Source of the DNA: Mesorhizobium sp. NFR06
GTDB taxonomy: Bacteria; Pseudomonadota; Alphaproteobacteria; Rhizobiales; Rhizobiaceae
NCBI RefSeq assembly: GCF_900115245.1
Contig: NZ_FOVT01000003.1
Location: forward strand, 1 to 64,000
Reading direction: 5' to 3'
Length of the DNA: 64,000 nt
Shown here: piece by piece, positions 36,813 to 47,334 of the stretch
How positions within the stretch are numbered: position 1 is the first letter of the stretch
Layout of the letters: each line of letters opens with the position of its first letter
Notes under the pieces: generated by a model
What the model was told of the DNA's origin: nothing
The model's input: only the letters and a program-made list of their open reading frames with translations
Database searches by the model: none
Made by a program: the position numbers and the translations under genes

Positions 36813-38894
36813 TTATTCCGCCGCCTGCTTGAAGCCGCTCTTGGCCAGCGCCGAGCATTCAGCCATCACGGCCGAGGCCCGCGCGATCGGGTTGGTGAGA
36901 TAGAAGTCCTTCACCGGCGAGGTGAAAGTGCCCTTGTTCAGCCGGCCCCCCAGCTTCGCCGCCTTGGCGACGTCGTCGCCGCTGCCGGCCAGCACCTGGT
37001 CGATGCGGGCCAGATGCGGGAATTCGCCATAGAGCTTGGCGCGCAGTTGCGCCAGCGAATCGAAAGGCAGCTTCTTGCCGAGCACGTCCGACAGGGCGCG
37101 CAGGATCGCCCAATCCTCGCGCGCCTCGCCTGGCGCGAAACCAGCGCGATTGGTCTGCTGCACGCGGCCTTCCGTGTTGACATAGGTGGCGGACTTTTCG
37201 GTGTAGGCGGCCGCCGGCAAGATGACGTTGGCGCGATGCGCGCCGGCATCGCCATGCGTGCCGATATAGACGACGAAGGCGCCGCCGGTCTTGGCCATGT
37301 CGATTTCGTCGGCGCCGAGCAGGAACAGCACGTCGGTATTGCCCAGCATGCCGGCGACGTTCTTGCCGCCCTCGCCCGGCACGAAGCCGACATCGAGACC
37401 GCCTACCCTGGCGGCAGCGTTGTGCAGCACCGCAAAGCCGTTCCAGTCGGCGGTGACCGCATTGACGGCGACCGCGAGCTTCGCCGCCTGGCCGAGCACC
37501 GCGGCGCCATCGGCGCGCGCCAACGCGCCCTGGCCGACGATGATCAGCGGGTGCGTGGCCTTGCTCAGCACGTCGAAGAACTTGCCGTTGCCCTCGGCAA
37601 GGTCCTTCAGCGATTCCGGGCCGGCGCCGATCAGGTCGTAGTCGTAGCGGGTGTCGCCGATCTCGCCGATGACGCCGACCGGCAGATTGCCGACGCGCCA
37701 GCGCTTGCGGATGCGCGCGTTCAGCACCGAAGCCTCGAAGCGCGGATTGGCGCCGATGATCAGCACCGCATCGGCCTGCTCAATGCCTTCGATGGTCGGA
37801 TTGAAGATGTAGCTGGCGCGGCCAAGCGACGGATCGAGCGCGGCGCCATCCTGGCGGCAGTCGATGTTCTTGGAACCGAGCGCCGCCATCAGAAGCTTGA
37901 GCGCGTAGATTTCCTCGACCGCCGCGAGATCGCCGGCGATCGCGCCGATCCGCTCGGGCGCCGTCTTCGAGACCTCGTCCTTGATGGCGGCGAAGGCTTC
38001 CGCCCAGCTTGCTGCTGCCAGCTTGCCGTTCCTGCGCACATACGGGCGGTCGAGGCGCTGCGTGCGCAGGCCGTCCCAGATGAAGCGGGTCTTGTCGGAG
38101 ATCCACTCCTCGTTCACCGCCTCGTTGACGCGCGGCAGGATGCGCATCACCTCGCGACCGCGGCTGTCGACGCGGATCGCCGAGCCGACGGCGTCCATGA
38201 CGTCGATCGATTCGGTCTTGGTCAACTCCCACGGCCGCGCCTGGAAGGCGAACGGCTTGGAGGTCAAAGCCCCAACCGGGCAAAGGTCGATGACATTGCC
38301 CTGCAGTTCGGACGTCATCGCCTGTTCGAGATAGGTGGTGATCTCGGCATCCTCGCCACGGCCGATCAGGCCGAGCTCGGAAATGCCGGCAACCTCGGTG
38401 GTGAAGCGGACGCAGCGCGTGCAGTGGATGCAGCGGTTCATCACCGTCTTGACCAGCGGACCGATATACTTGTCTTCGACCGCGCGCTTGTTCTCGTGAT
38501 AGCGCGAGGAATCGACGCCGAAGGCCATCGCCTGGTCCTGCAGGTCGCATTCGCCGCCCTGGTCGCAGATCGGGCAATCGAGCGGATGGTTAATCAGCAG
38601 GAATTCCATCACGCCTTCGCGGGCCTTCTTGACCATCGGCGTGTTGGTGAAGATTTCCGGCGGCTCGCCGTTCGGGCCGGGACGCAGGTCGCGCACGCCC
38701 ATGGCGCAGGACGCCTGCGGCTTGGGCGGGCCGCCCTTCACCTCGATCAGGCACATGCGGCAGTTGCCGGCGATCGACAGCCGCTCATGGAAGCAGAAGC
38801 GCGGCACTTCCGCGCCGGCGTCCTCGGCCGCCTGCAGCAGCGTGTAGTGGTCGGGTACCGTGATCTCTTTCCCGTCGACCTTGAGCTTTGCCAT
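36813..38894 (-). CDS. nuoG: NADH-quinone oxidoreductase subunit G
   Basis: NuoG carries a 2Fe-2S and two or three 4Fe-4S clusters within a molybdopterin-oxidoreductase-like fold. The 693-residue protein begins [20 protein letters not shown] (ferredoxin fold), with [19 protein letters not shown] (N1b ligands), [20 protein letters not shown] and [10 protein letters not shown] (4Fe-4S ligands), then a degenerate molybdopterin-type domain with no sign of a cofactor-binding site. The start at 38894 is at the conserved domain; the frame to 38924 adds a basic stretch. Length is typical for alphaproteobacteria. Confidence 0.96.
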   Translation of the reverse strand: MAKLKVDGKEITVPDHYTLLQAAEDAGAEVPRFCFHERLSIAGNCRMCLIEVKGGPPKPQASCAMGVRDLRPGPNGEPPEIFTNTPMVKKAREGVMEFLLINHPLDCPICDQGGECDLQDQAMAFGVDSSRYHENKRAVEDKYIGPLVKTVMNRCIHCTRCVRFTTEVAGISELGLIGRGEDAEITTYLEQAMTSELQGNVIDLCPVGALTSKPFAFQARPWELTKTESIDVMDAVGSAIRVDSRGREVMRILPRVNEAVNEEWISDKTRFIWDGLRTQRLDRPYVRRNGKLAAASWAEAFAAIKDEVSKTAPERIGAIAGDLAAVEEIYALKLLMAALGSKNIDCRQDGAALDPSLGRASYIFNPTIEGIEQADAVLIIGANPRFEASVLNARIRKRWRVGNLPVGVIGEIGDTRYDYDLIGAGPESLKDLAEGNGKFFDVLSKATHPLIIVGQGALARADGAAVLGQAAKLAVAVNAVTADWNGFAVLHNAAARVGGLDVGFVPGEGGKNVAGMLGNTDVLFLLGADEIDMAKTGGAFVVYIGTHGDAGAHRANVILPAAAYTEKSATYVNTEGRVQQTNRAGFAPGEAREDWAILRALSDVLGKKLPFDSLAQLRAKLYGEFPHLARIDQVLAGSGDDVAKAAKLGGRLNKGTFTSPVKDFYLTNPIARASAVMAECSALAKSGFKQAAE

Positions 38895-38967
38895 TCGCCT
38901 CAAACCCCTGCGGATATTCCGCAATCCGTTTTTCCAGGCGCGACCTGAGCCGCGCCCGGCATTTCAA

Positions 38968-39651
38968 TTACTTCTTTGCGGCGAGCGCCGCCGCCTGGAC
39001 AGTCCAGTCGTCGCGGCCGATACGGCCGGCGAGCGACAGGTAATCTTCCACCCAGGCGATCTCTTCCGAAGTCCAGGCGGCGATCTGGTCATAAGTCCAG
39101 ATGCCGAGGCCGTTGAGCACCTTCTCCAGCTTCGGCCCAATACCCGAAATCGCCTTCAGGTCCGACGGCTTGGCCGGCTTGTCGACGGCCTTCGGCTGCC
39201 GGAAATCTTCGGGCATCAGCCCGGTCGCTGCCGGTTGGGCGACGATATCCGTGCCGGTCGCGTCGAGCGCCTTCTCGGTCGCGTTCGCCGTGATGTCGGT
39301 CACATCGCGGGCGAAGGTCTGCGCCTCGGCAATCAGCGTCTCGGTCGCCTTGCGCGCCTTGGATGAATTGGCGGCCGCTTCGCTCTGTGCCTCGAGGTCG
39401 TCGAAGAAAGGCTGGAACATGCGCTGCGACGCTTCCAGCGCACCGGTGAACGCGCCCATCCACATGCCGACTGCATGGTTGGCAAGACCGATGCCGAGTG
39501 CCGACACCGCGGCAGCACCCGCGACCGGATGCGCCATGAGATTGACGGCGCTGGCCATCTCCTTCGGCATCATCTTGGTCAGGTCCTGGTTCATCTTCTC
39601 GAGTTGGTCCAAATCAGGCATGAATGGATAGGGTATCGAATACGGCGCCAT
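38968..39651 (-). CDS. nuo-operon accessory protein: phasin-like N-terminus plus HhH-type domain shared with NuoE
   Basis: A 227-residue protein encoded between nuoF and nuoG. The N-terminal 130 residues are alanine-rich amphipathic helices reminiscent of phasins, with one hydrophobic stretch (MAHPVAGAAAVSALGIGLAN). The C-terminal 70 residues are a helix-hairpin-helix-like module (LKAISGIGPKLEKVL, then LGIWTYDQIAAW and GRIGRDDW) that is clearly homologous to the C-terminus of NuoE in this same operon: 18 of 29 residues are identical over the best stretch. Such proteins are annotated in Rhizobiales only as NADH-ubiquinone dehydrogenase-associated. Role unknown; an assembly or tethering factor for the peripheral arm is my inference. 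Confidence 0.8.
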   Translation of the reverse strand: MAPYSIPYPFMPDLDQLEKMNQDLTKMMPKEMASAVNLMAHPVAGAAAVSALGIGLANHAVGMWMGAFTGALEASQRMFQPFFDDLEAQSEAAANSSKARKATETLIAEAQTFARDVTDITANATEKALDATGTDIVAQPAATGLMPEDFRQPKAVDKPAKPSDLKAISGIGPKLEKVLNGLGIWTYDQIAAWTSEEIAWVEDYLSLAGRIGRDDWTVQAAALAAKK

Positions 39652-39726
39652 AGAGATCTCCTGGTCGTTTCTTCGTATGCCCCGCCCCTGCTTTTAGTCT
39701 TCGGGCCAAGCCCGTATTTCGAAGTT

Positions 39727-41031
39727 CTATTCCGCCGCCACCATCACCGGCTCGACCCGGTGCGCATTGCGCGAAAACTCGTCGATGCGGCGTTCCACCT
39801 CGCCGCGGAAATGGCGCATCAGGCCCTGGATCGGCCAGGCGGCAGCATCGCCCAGCGCGCAGATCGTGTGGCCCTCGACCTGCTTGGTGACGTCTAGCAG
39901 CATGTCGATCTCGCGCTTCTGCGCCTCGCCGCGCACCAGCCGCTCCATCACCCGCCACATCCAACCGGTGCCTTCGCGGCAAGGCGTGCACTGGCCGCAG
40001 CTCTCGTGCTTGTAGAAGTAGGAAAGCCTGGCGATCGCCTTCACGATATCCGTCGACTTGTCCATAACGATGACAGCCGCGGTGCCGAGGCCGGATTTCA
40101 GGTCGCGCAGCGCATCGAAATCCATCGGCGCGTCGATGATCTGCTCGGCCGGCACCAACGGCACGGAGGCGCCGCCCGGGATGACGGCGAGCAGGTTGTC
40201 CCAGCCGCCGCGGATACCGCCGCAATGAGTCTCGATCAACTCGCGGAACGGGATCGACATCGCCTCTTCGAAGGTGCACGGATTGTTGACGTGGCCGGAG
40301 ACGCAGAACAGCTTGGTGCCGGCATTGTTCGGGCGGCCGAAGGATGAGAACCAGGCAGCGCCCCGGCGTAGGATGGTCGGTGCCACGGCGATGGATTCGA
40401 CGTTGTTGACCGTCGTCGGGCAGCCATAGAGGCCGACATTGGCCGGGAACGGCGGCTTCAGCCGCGGTTGGCCCTTCTTGCCCTCGAGGCTTTCGAGCAA
40501 CGCCGTCTCCTCGCCGCAGATATAGGCGCCGGCGCCGTGATGCATGTAGATTTCGAAATCGTAGCCGGACGTGTTGTTCTTGCCGATCAGCTTGGCCGCA
40601 TAGGCCTCGTCGATGGCGCGCTGCAGCGCCTCGCGCTCGCGAACGAACTCGCCGCGCACATAGATGTAGGCGGCGATCGCGCCCATGGCGAAGCCCGCGA
40701 CCAGCGCGCCCTCGACCAGCGTGTGCGGATCGTTGCGCAGGATATCGCGGTCCTTGCAGGTGCCGGGCTCGGATTCGTCGGCATTGATGACGAGATAGCT
40801 CGGACGGCCGTCGCTCTGCTTGGGCATGAACGACCATTTCAACCCGGTCGGGAAGCCGGCGCCGCCGCGGCCGCGCAACCCGCTAGCCTTCATCTCGTTG
40901 ACGATCCAGTCGCGCCCCTTGGCGATGAGGCCGGGCGTGTCGTCCCAGATGCCGCGCGACTGCGCCCCGGCCAGCGACTTGTCGAAGAGGCCGTAGATGT
41001 TGGTGAAGATGCGGTCTTTGTCCTGAAGCAT
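39727..41031 (-). CDS. nuoF: NADH-quinone oxidoreductase subunit F
   Basis: NuoF binds NADH and FMN and holds cluster N3. The 434-residue protein has the dinucleotide motif [18 protein letters not shown], the FMN-binding [17 protein letters not shown] and [22 protein letters not shown] segment ([17 protein letters not shown]), and the 4Fe-4S motif [16 protein letters not shown] near the C-terminus. It is 10 bases after nuoE. Its 3' end is followed by 75 bases before the accessory gene at 39651. Confidence 0.97.
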   Translation of the reverse strand: MLQDKDRIFTNIYGLFDKSLAGAQSRGIWDDTPGLIAKGRDWIVNEMKASGLRGRGGAGFPTGLKWSFMPKQSDGRPSYLVINADESEPGTCKDRDILRNDPHTLVEGALVAGFAMGAIAAYIYVRGEFVREREALQRAIDEAYAAKLIGKNNTSGYDFEIYMHHGAGAYICGEETALLESLEGKKGQPRLKPPFPANVGLYGCPTTVNNVESIAVAPTILRRGAAWFSSFGRPNNAGTKLFCVSGHVNNPCTFEEAMSIPFRELIETHCGGIRGGWDNLLAVIPGGASVPLVPAEQIIDAPMDFDALRDLKSGLGTAAVIVMDKSTDIVKAIARLSYFYKHESCGQCTPCREGTGWMWRVMERLVRGEAQKREIDMLLDVTKQVEGHTICALGDAAAWPIQGLMRHFRGEVERRIDEFSRNAHRVEPVMVAAE

Positions 41032-41041
41032 TTCTCGTCCC

Positions 41042-42355
41042 TCAGACCGGCTTCTTGCCGAAGACGCGGATGTATTCGGCGACGCCGCCCTTGGCCAGCG
41101 CCTTGGCCTGCCTCATCCAGTCGTCACGCTCGATGCGGCCGCGGAAGTTGAGATAGCCGTCGACCCATTCGCGCTCGGCTTTCTTCCAGGCCGCGACCTG
41201 CGCGAAAGTGTAAATGCCAAGCGAATGCAAGGTGCCCTCGATCTTCGGCCCGACGCCGGAGATCAGCTTGAGGTCGTCGACCGCCGCCGGCCGCGAGATG
41301 CCGGCCGGACGGTTCTTGTCCTCGAGTGAAGGCTTCGCCGTTTTGGCGACGGGCTGCTTGGTTTCCGGCGCCTTGAAGGCTGTGGCCGGCTCGGCTTTCG
41401 TCTTCGGCCCGCTGCGCGGCTTGGAAACCGCCTCGACTTCCGGAGAGGCCTGATTGGCGTTGGCGGCCGAATGGCGCGGCGCCCTGACGCTGGCCGCCTT
41501 CTCGGCGGCCGGGGCAACCTTGACCGGCGACGGCGTCGTCAACGCCGGGCTGGTCTCAGGCGCATCGGTCTTCGGCTTGCTGGATTTGGACGGCGCGACC
41601 GGGCCTGGGACCGGCGACGCGGCGGATGCCGGAGCTGCGGGTGCAGCGGGCGCCACTGGTGCCGCCTGCGAGGCGGCGGCGCCACCCCTGGCGGCCTTCG
41701 CCGCCGCCTTGGCTTCCTTGTCGCGTGTCGACTTGAGGATCGCCTTCTCGCTCGTCAGCGTCGTCAGCCCGGAGGCCGGCTCGGAGCCGATGCGGCCGTT
41801 CTGCGGCCCAGGATTGACTTCGGCGCCTTTGCCGGCGTCATAGAGATCGATAATTTCGGCCAGCCGCTCCGGCGTCAGGTCTTCGAACGTGTCCTTGAAG
41901 ATCATCACCATAGGTGCGTTGACGCAAGCACCGAGACATTCGACCTCCTCCCACGACAGCGTGCCCTTGTCGTTGGTGTGGAACTGGTCGTGATGGATTT
42001 TCGACCGGCAGACATCCATCAGCGCTTCCGACCCGCGCAACATGCAGGGCGTTGTGCCGCAGACCTGGATATGCGCGCGGGTGCCGACCGGATTGAGCTG
42101 GTACTGCGTGTAGAAGGTCGCGACCTCGAGGCCGCGGATGCGCGGCATGCCCAGCATGTCGGAGATCGTCTCGATCGCCGCCTTGGTAACCCAGCCTTCC
42201 TGCTCCTGCGCGATCATCAGCAGCGGGATGATGGCCGACTGTTCGCGCCCCTTCGGGTATTTGGCGATCCACTGCTGCGCCGCCGCCGCGTTCGCTTTGT
42301 TGAAGGCGAAGGAAGCGGGCTGGACGCTGGCATCTGCGAGACGACGGACTGACAT
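41042..42355 (-). CDS. nuoE: NADH-quinone oxidoreductase subunit E with long C-terminal extension
   Basis: NuoE carries the 2Fe-2S cluster N1a. The thioredoxin-like core is complete in residues 1-200, with cluster ligands C99, C104, C140 and C144. At 437 residues it is more than twice the length of E. coli NuoE: residues about 225-350 are an Ala/Pro/Lys-rich, presumably disordered linker, and residues about 355-437 form an HhH-like module ([20 protein letters not shown] onward) homologous to the free-standing protein encoded at 38968-39651. Extended NuoE proteins of this sort are known in Rhizobiales, but the tail's role is not established. It abuts nuoD with no gap. Confidence 0.95.
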   Translation of the reverse strand: MSVRRLADASVQPASFAFNKANAAAAQQWIAKYPKGREQSAIIPLLMIAQEQEGWVTKAAIETISDMLGMPRIRGLEVATFYTQYQLNPVGTRAHIQVCGTTPCMLRGSEALMDVCRSKIHHDQFHTNDKGTLSWEEVECLGACVNAPMVMIFKDTFEDLTPERLAEIIDLYDAGKGAEVNPGPQNGRIGSEPASGLTTLTSEKAILKSTRDKEAKAAAKAARGGAAASQAAPVAPAAPAAPASAASPVPGPVAPSKSSKPKTDAPETSPALTTPSPVKVAPAAEKAASVRAPRHSAANANQASPEVEAVSKPRSGPKTKAEPATAFKAPETKQPVAKTAKPSLEDKNRPAGISRPAAVDDLKLISGVGPKIEGTLHSLGIYTFAQVAAWKKAEREWVDGYLNFRGRIERDDWMRQAKALAKGGVAEYIRVFGKKPV

Positions 42356-43546
42356 TTAGCGATCGACCTCACCAAACACGATGTCGAGGGAGCCAAGCAC
42401 GGCGGTGACGTCGGCCAGCATGTGGCCGCGACACAGGAAATCCATGGCTTGCAGATGTGCGAAACCGGGTGCGCGAAGCTTGCAGCGGTAGGGCTTGTTG
42501 GTTCCGTCGGAGACCAGGTAGACGCCGAACTCCCCTTTCGGCGCCTCGACGGCGGCATAGACCTCGCCGGCCGGCACACGGTAGCCCTCGGTGTAGAGCT
42601 TGAAGTGATGGATCAGCGCTTCCATCGAGCGCTTCATTGCCGCCCGTTTCGGCGGCACCACCTTGCCGTCGAGGTTCGACACCGGGCCGGCGCTTTCCTT
42701 GCCGAGCAGGAGATCGACGCACTGGCGCATGATCTTGGCCGACTGGCGCATTTCTTCCATGCGCACGAGATAACGGTCGTAGCAGTCGCCGTTCTTGCCG
42801 ATCGGAATGTCGAAATCCATCTCGGAGTAGCATTCATAGGGCTGCGATTTGCGCAGGTCCCAGGCAGCACCCGAACCGCGCACCATCACGCCGGAGAAAC
42901 CCCAGGCCCAGGCATCGGCCAGCGACACCGTGCCGATGTCGACATTGCGCTGCTTGAAGATGCGGTTGCCGGTGAGCAACCGATCGAGGTCGTCGACCGA
43001 CTTCAGGAACGGGTCGATCCACTTGCCGATATCCTCGACCAGCTGTTGCGGCAGGTCCTGGTGCACGCCGCCCGGCCGGAAGTAGGCCGCATGCATGCGC
43101 GAGCCGCTGGCGCGCTCGTAGAACACCATCAGCTTTTCGCGCTCGACGAAGCCCCACAGCGGCGGGGTCAGCGCGCCGACGTCCATGGCCTGCGTCGTCA
43201 CATTGAGGATGTGCGACATGATGCGGCCCATCTCGGAATAGAGCACGCGGATCAACTGGCCGCGCTTCGGCACCTCGATGCCGAGCAGGCGCTCTGCGGC
43301 CAGCGCGAAGGCATGCTCCTGGTTCATCGGCGCGCAATAGTCGAGCCGGTCGAGATAAGGCACGGCCTGGAGGTAGGTCTTGGCCTCGATCAGCTTCTCG
43401 GTGCCGCGATGAAGCAGGCCGATATGCGGATCGACACGGTCGACGACCTCGCCGTCCAGCTCCAGCACCAGGCGCAAAACGCCATGCGCCGCAGGATGCT
43501 GCGGACCGAAGTTGATGTTGAAGTTGCGGACGGAGGTTTCAGCCAT
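42356..43546 (-). CDS. nuoD: NADH-quinone oxidoreductase subunit D
   Basis: NuoD is the 49-kDa subunit that, with NuoB, forms the quinone-reducing site. The 396-residue protein starts [20 protein letters not shown], containing the catalytic His-rich [20 protein letters not shown], followed by [31 protein letters not shown] and a C-terminal [20 protein letters not shown]. Ni-Fe hydrogenase-type ligands are absent, as expected. Nine bases separate it from nuoC. Confidence 0.97.
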   Translation of the reverse strand: MAETSVRNFNINFGPQHPAAHGVLRLVLELDGEVVDRVDPHIGLLHRGTEKLIEAKTYLQAVPYLDRLDYCAPMNQEHAFALAAERLLGIEVPKRGQLIRVLYSEMGRIMSHILNVTTQAMDVGALTPPLWGFVEREKLMVFYERASGSRMHAAYFRPGGVHQDLPQQLVEDIGKWIDPFLKSVDDLDRLLTGNRIFKQRNVDIGTVSLADAWAWGFSGVMVRGSGAAWDLRKSQPYECYSEMDFDIPIGKNGDCYDRYLVRMEEMRQSAKIMRQCVDLLLGKESAGPVSNLDGKVVPPKRAAMKRSMEALIHHFKLYTEGYRVPAGEVYAAVEAPKGEFGVYLVSDGTNKPYRCKLRAPGFAHLQAMDFLCRGHMLADVTAVLGSLDIVFGEVDR

Positions 43547-43555
43547 TGTGGCGCC

Positions 43556-44161
43556 TCAATTCGTCTTGGCTTTTTCGTCTCCGGGCAGGACGTAGTCCGT
43601 CCCTTCCCAAGGAGAAAGAAAATCGAAATTGCGGAATTCCTGCTTGAGCTCGACCGGCTCGTAGATGACCCGCTTGGCCTCGTCGTCGTAACGAACCTCG
43701 ACGAAGCCGGTCAGCGGGAAATCCTTGCGCAGCGGGTGCCCCTCGAAACCGTAATCGGTGAGGATGCGGCGCAAATCCGGGTGGCCGGAGAAAAGCACCC
43801 CATAGAGGTCGTAGGTCTCGCGCTCGTACCAGTCGGCGCCGGGGTAGACGGCGGTCAGCGAAGGCACCAGCGTCTCCTCGTCGGCCTGGACCTTGAGGCG
43901 GATGCGCACGTTCTGCCTCGGCGACAGGAGGTGGTAAACGACGTCGAAGCGCCTGGCGCGCGAAGGATAGTCGGCGCCGCAGATGTCGATGATCGAGATG
44001 AACTGGCAGCGCGGATCGTCGCGCAGGAAGGTCGCCACCTGGATCAGATTGCCGGGGTCGACGGACACCGTTAGTTCGCCATAGGCAAGCACGGCTTCGC
44101 CGATGCGGCCGGAGAGCTTCTCGCCGAGATAGGTGGAGAGTTCGTTCAACGCCTGGGTCAT
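43556..44161 (-). CDS. nuoC: NADH-quinone oxidoreductase subunit C
   Basis: NuoC (30-kDa subunit) is a structural component of the quinone-module. The 201-residue protein shows the family motif [20 protein letters not shown] and [21 protein letters not shown] near the C-terminus. The ATG at 44161 ([13 protein letters not shown]) is used; the long upstream frame re-reads nuoB. It follows nuoB by four bases. As in most Rhizobiales, nuoC and nuoD are separate genes, not fused. Confidence 0.96.
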   Translation of the reverse strand: MTQALNELSTYLGEKLSGRIGEAVLAYGELTVSVDPGNLIQVATFLRDDPRCQFISIIDICGADYPSRARRFDVVYHLLSPRQNVRIRLKVQADEETLVPSLTAVYPGADWYERETYDLYGVLFSGHPDLRRILTDYGFEGHPLRKDFPLTGFVEVRYDDEAKRVIYEPVELKQEFRNFDFLSPWEGTDYVLPGDEKAKTN

Positions 44162-44165
44162 CGGC

Positions 44166-44747
44166 TCACCGTTCGATCGTGCCGGTGCGGCGGATCTTCT
44201 TCTGCAGAAGGAGAATGCCGTAGAGCAGCGCTTCCGCGCTCGGCGGGCAGCCGGGCACATAGATGTCGACCGGCACAACGCGGTCGCAGCCGCGCACCAC
44301 CGAATAGGAATAGTGGTAGTAGCCGCCGCCATTGGCGCAGGAGCCCATCGAGATGACGTAGCGCGGCTCGGGCATCTGGTCGTAGACCTTGCGCAGCGCC
44401 GGCGCCATCTTGTTGGTCAGCGTGCCGGCGACGATCATGATGTCGGACTGGCGCGGCGACGCGCGCGGCGCGACGCCGAAACGCTCCGAGTCATAGCGCG
44501 GCATCGAGGTGTGGATCATCTCGACCGCGCAGCAAGCGAGGCCGAAGGTCATGAACATCAACGAGCCGCTGCGCGCCCAGGTGATCAGCGCCTCGGTCGA
44601 GGTGACAAGAAAGCCCTTGTCGGCCAGCTCATTGTTGATTTCGAGGAAGAAGGGATCGTCCTCCCCCACCGGCCTGCCGGTGTTGGGGTCGATGATGCCC
44701 TTGGGCTTCGGCGCGACGAGGGTGCCTGAACTGTCGTTCAATCCCAT
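44166..44747 (-). CDS. nuoB: NADH-quinone oxidoreductase subunit B
   Basis: NuoB holds the terminal cluster N2 that reduces quinone. The 193-residue protein has the tandem cysteines C72-C73 in [14 protein letters not shown], then [15 protein letters not shown] and [20 protein letters not shown] supplying the remaining ligands. The start at 44747 ([13 protein letters not shown]) gives a ten-base overlap with the end of nuoA. The longer frame to 44966 is a nuoA shadow. Confidence 0.97.
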   Translation of the reverse strand: MGLNDSSGTLVAPKPKGIIDPNTGRPVGEDDPFFLEINNELADKGFLVTSTEALITWARSGSLMFMTFGLACCAVEMIHTSMPRYDSERFGVAPRASPRQSDIMIVAGTLTNKMAPALRKVYDQMPEPRYVISMGSCANGGGYYHYSYSVVRGCDRVVPVDIYVPGCPPSAEALLYGILLLQKKIRRTGTIER

Positions 44748-45103
44748 TCCAGCGCTCCTTTTTTCCATTCGTAGGCAAAGCCGATGGTCAGCACCGCCAA
44801 AAACACCATCATCGACCAGAAGCCGAGCATGCCGACCTTGGAGAACGACACTGCCCAGGGAAACAAGAAGGCGACCTCGAGATCGAAGATGATGAACAGG
44901 ATCGACACCAGATAGAAGCGGATGTCGAACTTCATGCGGGCGTCGTCGAACGAGTTGAACCCGCATTCATAGGCGGAAAGCTTTTCCGGATCGGGATTGC
45001 GATAGGCCACCAGGAACGGAGCGATGATAAGCGCCAGACCGACGACCATCGCCACGGCGATGAACAGCACGATAGGCAGGTAGGAACTTAGGAGTGCGCT
45101 CAT
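44738..45103 (-). CDS. nuoA: NADH-quinone oxidoreductase subunit A
   Basis: NuoA is a three-helix subunit at the arm junction. The 121-residue protein begins [20 protein letters not shown] and has the conserved [20 protein letters not shown] and [18 protein letters not shown] motifs. It is the first gene of the nuo operon. The upstream 331 bases, shared with the divergent YcaQ-like gene, should contain the operon promoter, but I cannot pick out a convincing -35/-10 pair. Confidence 0.96.
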   Translation of the reverse strand: MSALLSSYLPIVLFIAVAMVVGLALIIAPFLVAYRNPDPEKLSAYECGFNSFDDARMKFDIRFYLVSILFIIFDLEVAFLFPWAVSFSKVGMLGFWSMMVFLAVLTIGFAYEWKKGALEWD

Positions 45104-45434
45104 GCGGCGACTTTCCTTCGGCGGGCCATTCACTTTGATTACAGCAACGGACTCTAATGCGGAAGCGTGACAGTTTAACCGCTGAACCGTTTTAGGGGGC
45201 CTATGCTGCAACGCGGCGAGGGTTAGCGCAGCGGTTTCGGTGACGCAAGTCAAACCTTGTTCAAATCGCGGCGCTGGACGCCATATCGGAAGAAACTGGT
45301 CCGATCCGCTCCTGTTTGATTTCCTTCACTTTTTACTCCACTTTTCTCTCCTGACACATCTCCCGCCATTTGCCTGCTAGCATGATCGGAAACACCGGCT
45401 AAAAACCAGCAAACGATCACGGCAAGGGCACCTG
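45104..45434. other. Divergent control region of nuoA and the YcaQ-like gene
   Basis: This 331-base stretch has no supported ORF. It includes a GAACCGTTTTAGG-type AT-containing segment near 45185, a polypyrimidine stretch around 45310-45360, and the presumed promoters of the nuo operon (leftward) and the YcaQ-like gene (rightward). No repeat or clear operator was recognised. Confidence 0.4.
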
Positions 45435-46634
45435 ATGAAGGAGAAAATCTCGCTCGCCATGGCCAGGCGCGTCGCGCTGGGCGCGCAAGGATTCAACGAC
45501 CCTCGCCCCGGAGGAATTCCCGACCGCCGTCACCTTGCGCGCGTGCTTTCGAGGACTGGCCTCTTGCAGATCGATTCCGTCAGCGCCGTGGTGCGCGCTC
45601 ATTATATGCCGCTCTATTCGCGCCTCGGCCCCTACCCGCTAACACTGCTCGATAACGCCGCGGTCACCCGCAGGCGCACCGTCTTTGAATATTGGGCACA
45701 TGAGGCGTCGTTCCTGCCCGTCGAGACCTATCCCCTGATGCGCTGGCGCATGCAGCGCGCCGAGCAGGGCGACGAGATGTATCTCGGTCTCGCCAAATGG
45801 GGCCGCGAGCGCAAGGCGATGATCGACGAGATATATAAAGAGGTAGCCGAACGCGGGCCGATCGCCGCCTCCGATATCGAAGGCCACAAGGGCAATGGGG
45901 GCTGGTGGGGCTGGAGCGAGGCCAAGCACGCTTTCGAATGGCTGTTCTGGGCCGGGCGCATCACGACCGCCTACCGGCGCGGCTTCGAACGCTATTACGA
46001 CTTGCCCGAGCGCGTTTTGCCGCAGGCGGTGCTCGATCTGCCGGTGCCGTCGGTGGAGGACGCGCATCGCGAACTGCTGCGCATCTCCGCTCGCGCCCAT
46101 GGCATCGCGACCTATGGCGACCTGCGCGACTATTTCCGCCTGGCGCCGGGCGACACGAAGGAACGCATCGAGGAACTGGTCGAAACGGGCGAGTTGCTGC
46201 CGGCGAAGGTCGAAGGCTGGGACAAGCCGGCCTATCTCCATAAGGATGCCCGTTTTCCTCGCCGGATCGAGGCGCGCGCCCTGCTCGCCCCCTTCGATCC
46301 CGTGGTTTTCGAGCGCACCCGAACGGAGAAACTCTTCGATTTCCGCTACCGGATCGAGATCTACACGCCGGCCGAGAAGCGCCAGTATGGTTACTACGTG
46401 CTGCCGTTTCTGCTCGGCGACCGGATCGTCGCCCGCGTCGATCTCAGGGCCGACCGGCCGGCCAGCGTGCTGCGCGTCCATGCCGCCTATGCCGAGACCG
46501 GCGCGCCGCCGGAGACAGCAGCCCAGCTCTTTGACGAGCTCAAGCAGATGCAGGCTTGGCTCGGCCTGGAGGCGATCGAAGTGACGCCGGCCGGCGACCT
46601 CGGTTCGGCGCTGGCCGACATCGCGGTGTCGTAG
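45435..46634 (+). CDS. YcaQ/AlkX-family winged-helix DNA glycosylase
   Basis: The 399-residue protein belongs to the winged-helix DUF1006/HTH_42 superfamily. E. coli YcaQ unhooks interstrand DNA crosslinks and N7-alkylguanine. The catalytic QxD motif of the family is visible in GLLQIDSVSAVVRAHYMPLY, followed by FEYWAHEASFLPVETYPLMR and DPVVFERTRTEKLFDFRYRI, with three winged-helix units. The ATG at 45435 has GAAGGAG-like purines just upstream. It stands alone, divergent from nuoA and immediately before the cobalamin riboswitch region. Confidence 0.88.
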   Translation: MKEKISLAMARRVALGAQGFNDPRPGGIPDRRHLARVLSRTGLLQIDSVSAVVRAHYMPLYSRLGPYPLTLLDNAAVTRRRTVFEYWAHEASFLPVETYPLMRWRMQRAEQGDEMYLGLAKWGRERKAMIDEIYKEVAERGPIAASDIEGHKGNGGWWGWSEAKHAFEWLFWAGRITTAYRRGFERYYDLPERVLPQAVLDLPVPSVEDAHRELLRISARAHGIATYGDLRDYFRLAPGDTKERIEELVETGELLPAKVEGWDKPAYLHKDARFPRRIEARALLAPFDPVVFERTRTEKLFDFRYRIEIYTPAEKRQYGYYVLPFLLGDRIVARVDLRADRPASVLRVHAAYAETGAPPETAAQLFDELKQMQAWLGLEAIEVTPAGDLGSALADIAVS

Positions 46635-46641
46635 CCGCGCG

Positions 46642-46670
46642 TTGACAGGCGCATAGCCGTAAGCCTAAAT
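46642..46670 (+). promoter_or_regulatory. Promoter of the cobalamin operon
   Basis: TTGACA (46642-46647) and CTAAAT (46665-46670) are 17 bases apart, directly before the riboswitch. Transcription would start at about 46677, the first base of the aptamer P1 helix. Confidence 0.7.
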
Positions 46671-46676
46671 CCGCCG

Positions 46677-46850
46677 CAGACGGTCTTCTCCCGGCAAAGG
46701 GAGGAGCCAAGAGGGAATGCGGTGCGGGAAATCCCAAATCCGCGGCTGTCCCCGCAACTGTAAGCGACGAGCCTTGGCCGAAAACCACTGGGAATCCCCG
46801 GGAAGGCGGCACCGAGGCGATGACCCGCGAGCCAGGAGACCTGCCGTCTG
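46677..46850 (+). promoter_or_regulatory. Cobalamin (B12) riboswitch
   Basis: The leader contains the hallmark cobalamin-aptamer elements in order: P1 strand CAGACGG (46677-46683), a variable hairpin (CTCCCGG/GGGAGGAG), GGGAATGCGGTG, the CCGCGGCTGTCCCCGCAACTGTAAGC core, CACTGGGAATCCCCGGGAAGGCGG, and the B12-box-like GCGAGCCAGGAGACCTGCC closing into CCGTCTG. Binding of adenosylcobalamin should repress the downstream operon. An adjacent GCCCGG/CCGGGC hairpin (46869-46889) just ahead of the AAGGAG ribosome site is a plausible expression platform acting on translation initiation. Confidence 0.93.
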
Positions 46851-46903
46851 AGACTTTAAGTATCCGATCGCCCGGCGGGTTTTCCGGGCAAGGAGCCCTG
46901 GTT

Positions 46904-47332
46904 TTGGACAGCAACGGCAGTTTTCCGAGTAATATCGCGGACGTTTCGTCCGGATCTGACGACGCGCTGGCGGAGGTCACCCTCATCGTCTGCTCGTCCT
47001 GCCGTGACGAAACCGGCTCCGATCCCCATCCGCGCGCCGGCGCACTCCTTGCCGAAGACACGCGCCGCGCCGCATCGGGTGAAAACATCCGCATCCGCAC
47101 CGTCGAATGCCTCGGCAATTGCAAGCGCCGCCTGAGCGCGGCGCTTTTGCGCGACGGCTGCTGGAGCTACGTCTTCGGCGACCTGGACACCACCAGCGGC
47201 GCCGATCTCGTCGCCGGCGCAAAGCTTTTCGCCACCTCGACCGACGGTCTGATCCCCTGGCGCGGCCGGCCCGATTCCCTCAAGCGCGGCCTCGTTGCCC
47301 GCATCCCACCTCTCGACATGCTGAAGGACTGA
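46904..47332 (+). CDS. DUF1636 metal-binding protein (CobW-associated)
   Basis: DUF1636 proteins are small ferredoxin-like proteins found next to cobW. The segment TLIVCSSCRDETGSDPHP and VECLGNCKRRLSAALL give four cysteines in a thioredoxin-like 2Fe-2S arrangement (C-x2-C and C-x3-C). I start at the TTG at 46904 (142 residues): the only upstream in-frame ATG, at 46820, lies inside the riboswitch, and AAGGAG stands about eight bases ahead of the TTG. Function in corrin-cobalt handling is inferred from its constant linkage with cobW and cobN. Confidence 0.8.
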   Translation: MDSNGSFPSNIADVSSGSDDALAEVTLIVCSSCRDETGSDPHPRAGALLAEDTRRAASGENIRIRTVECLGNCKRRLSAALLRDGCWSYVFGDLDTTSGADLVAGAKLFATSTDGLIPWRGRPDSLKRGLVARIPPLDMLKD

Positions 47333-47334
47333 CC

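Noticed and set aside
46820..46903. ATG at 46820 as the start of the DUF1636 gene
   Set aside because: The codons 46820-46850 are the conserved B12-box end of the riboswitch, and the encoded N-terminus is not protein-like.
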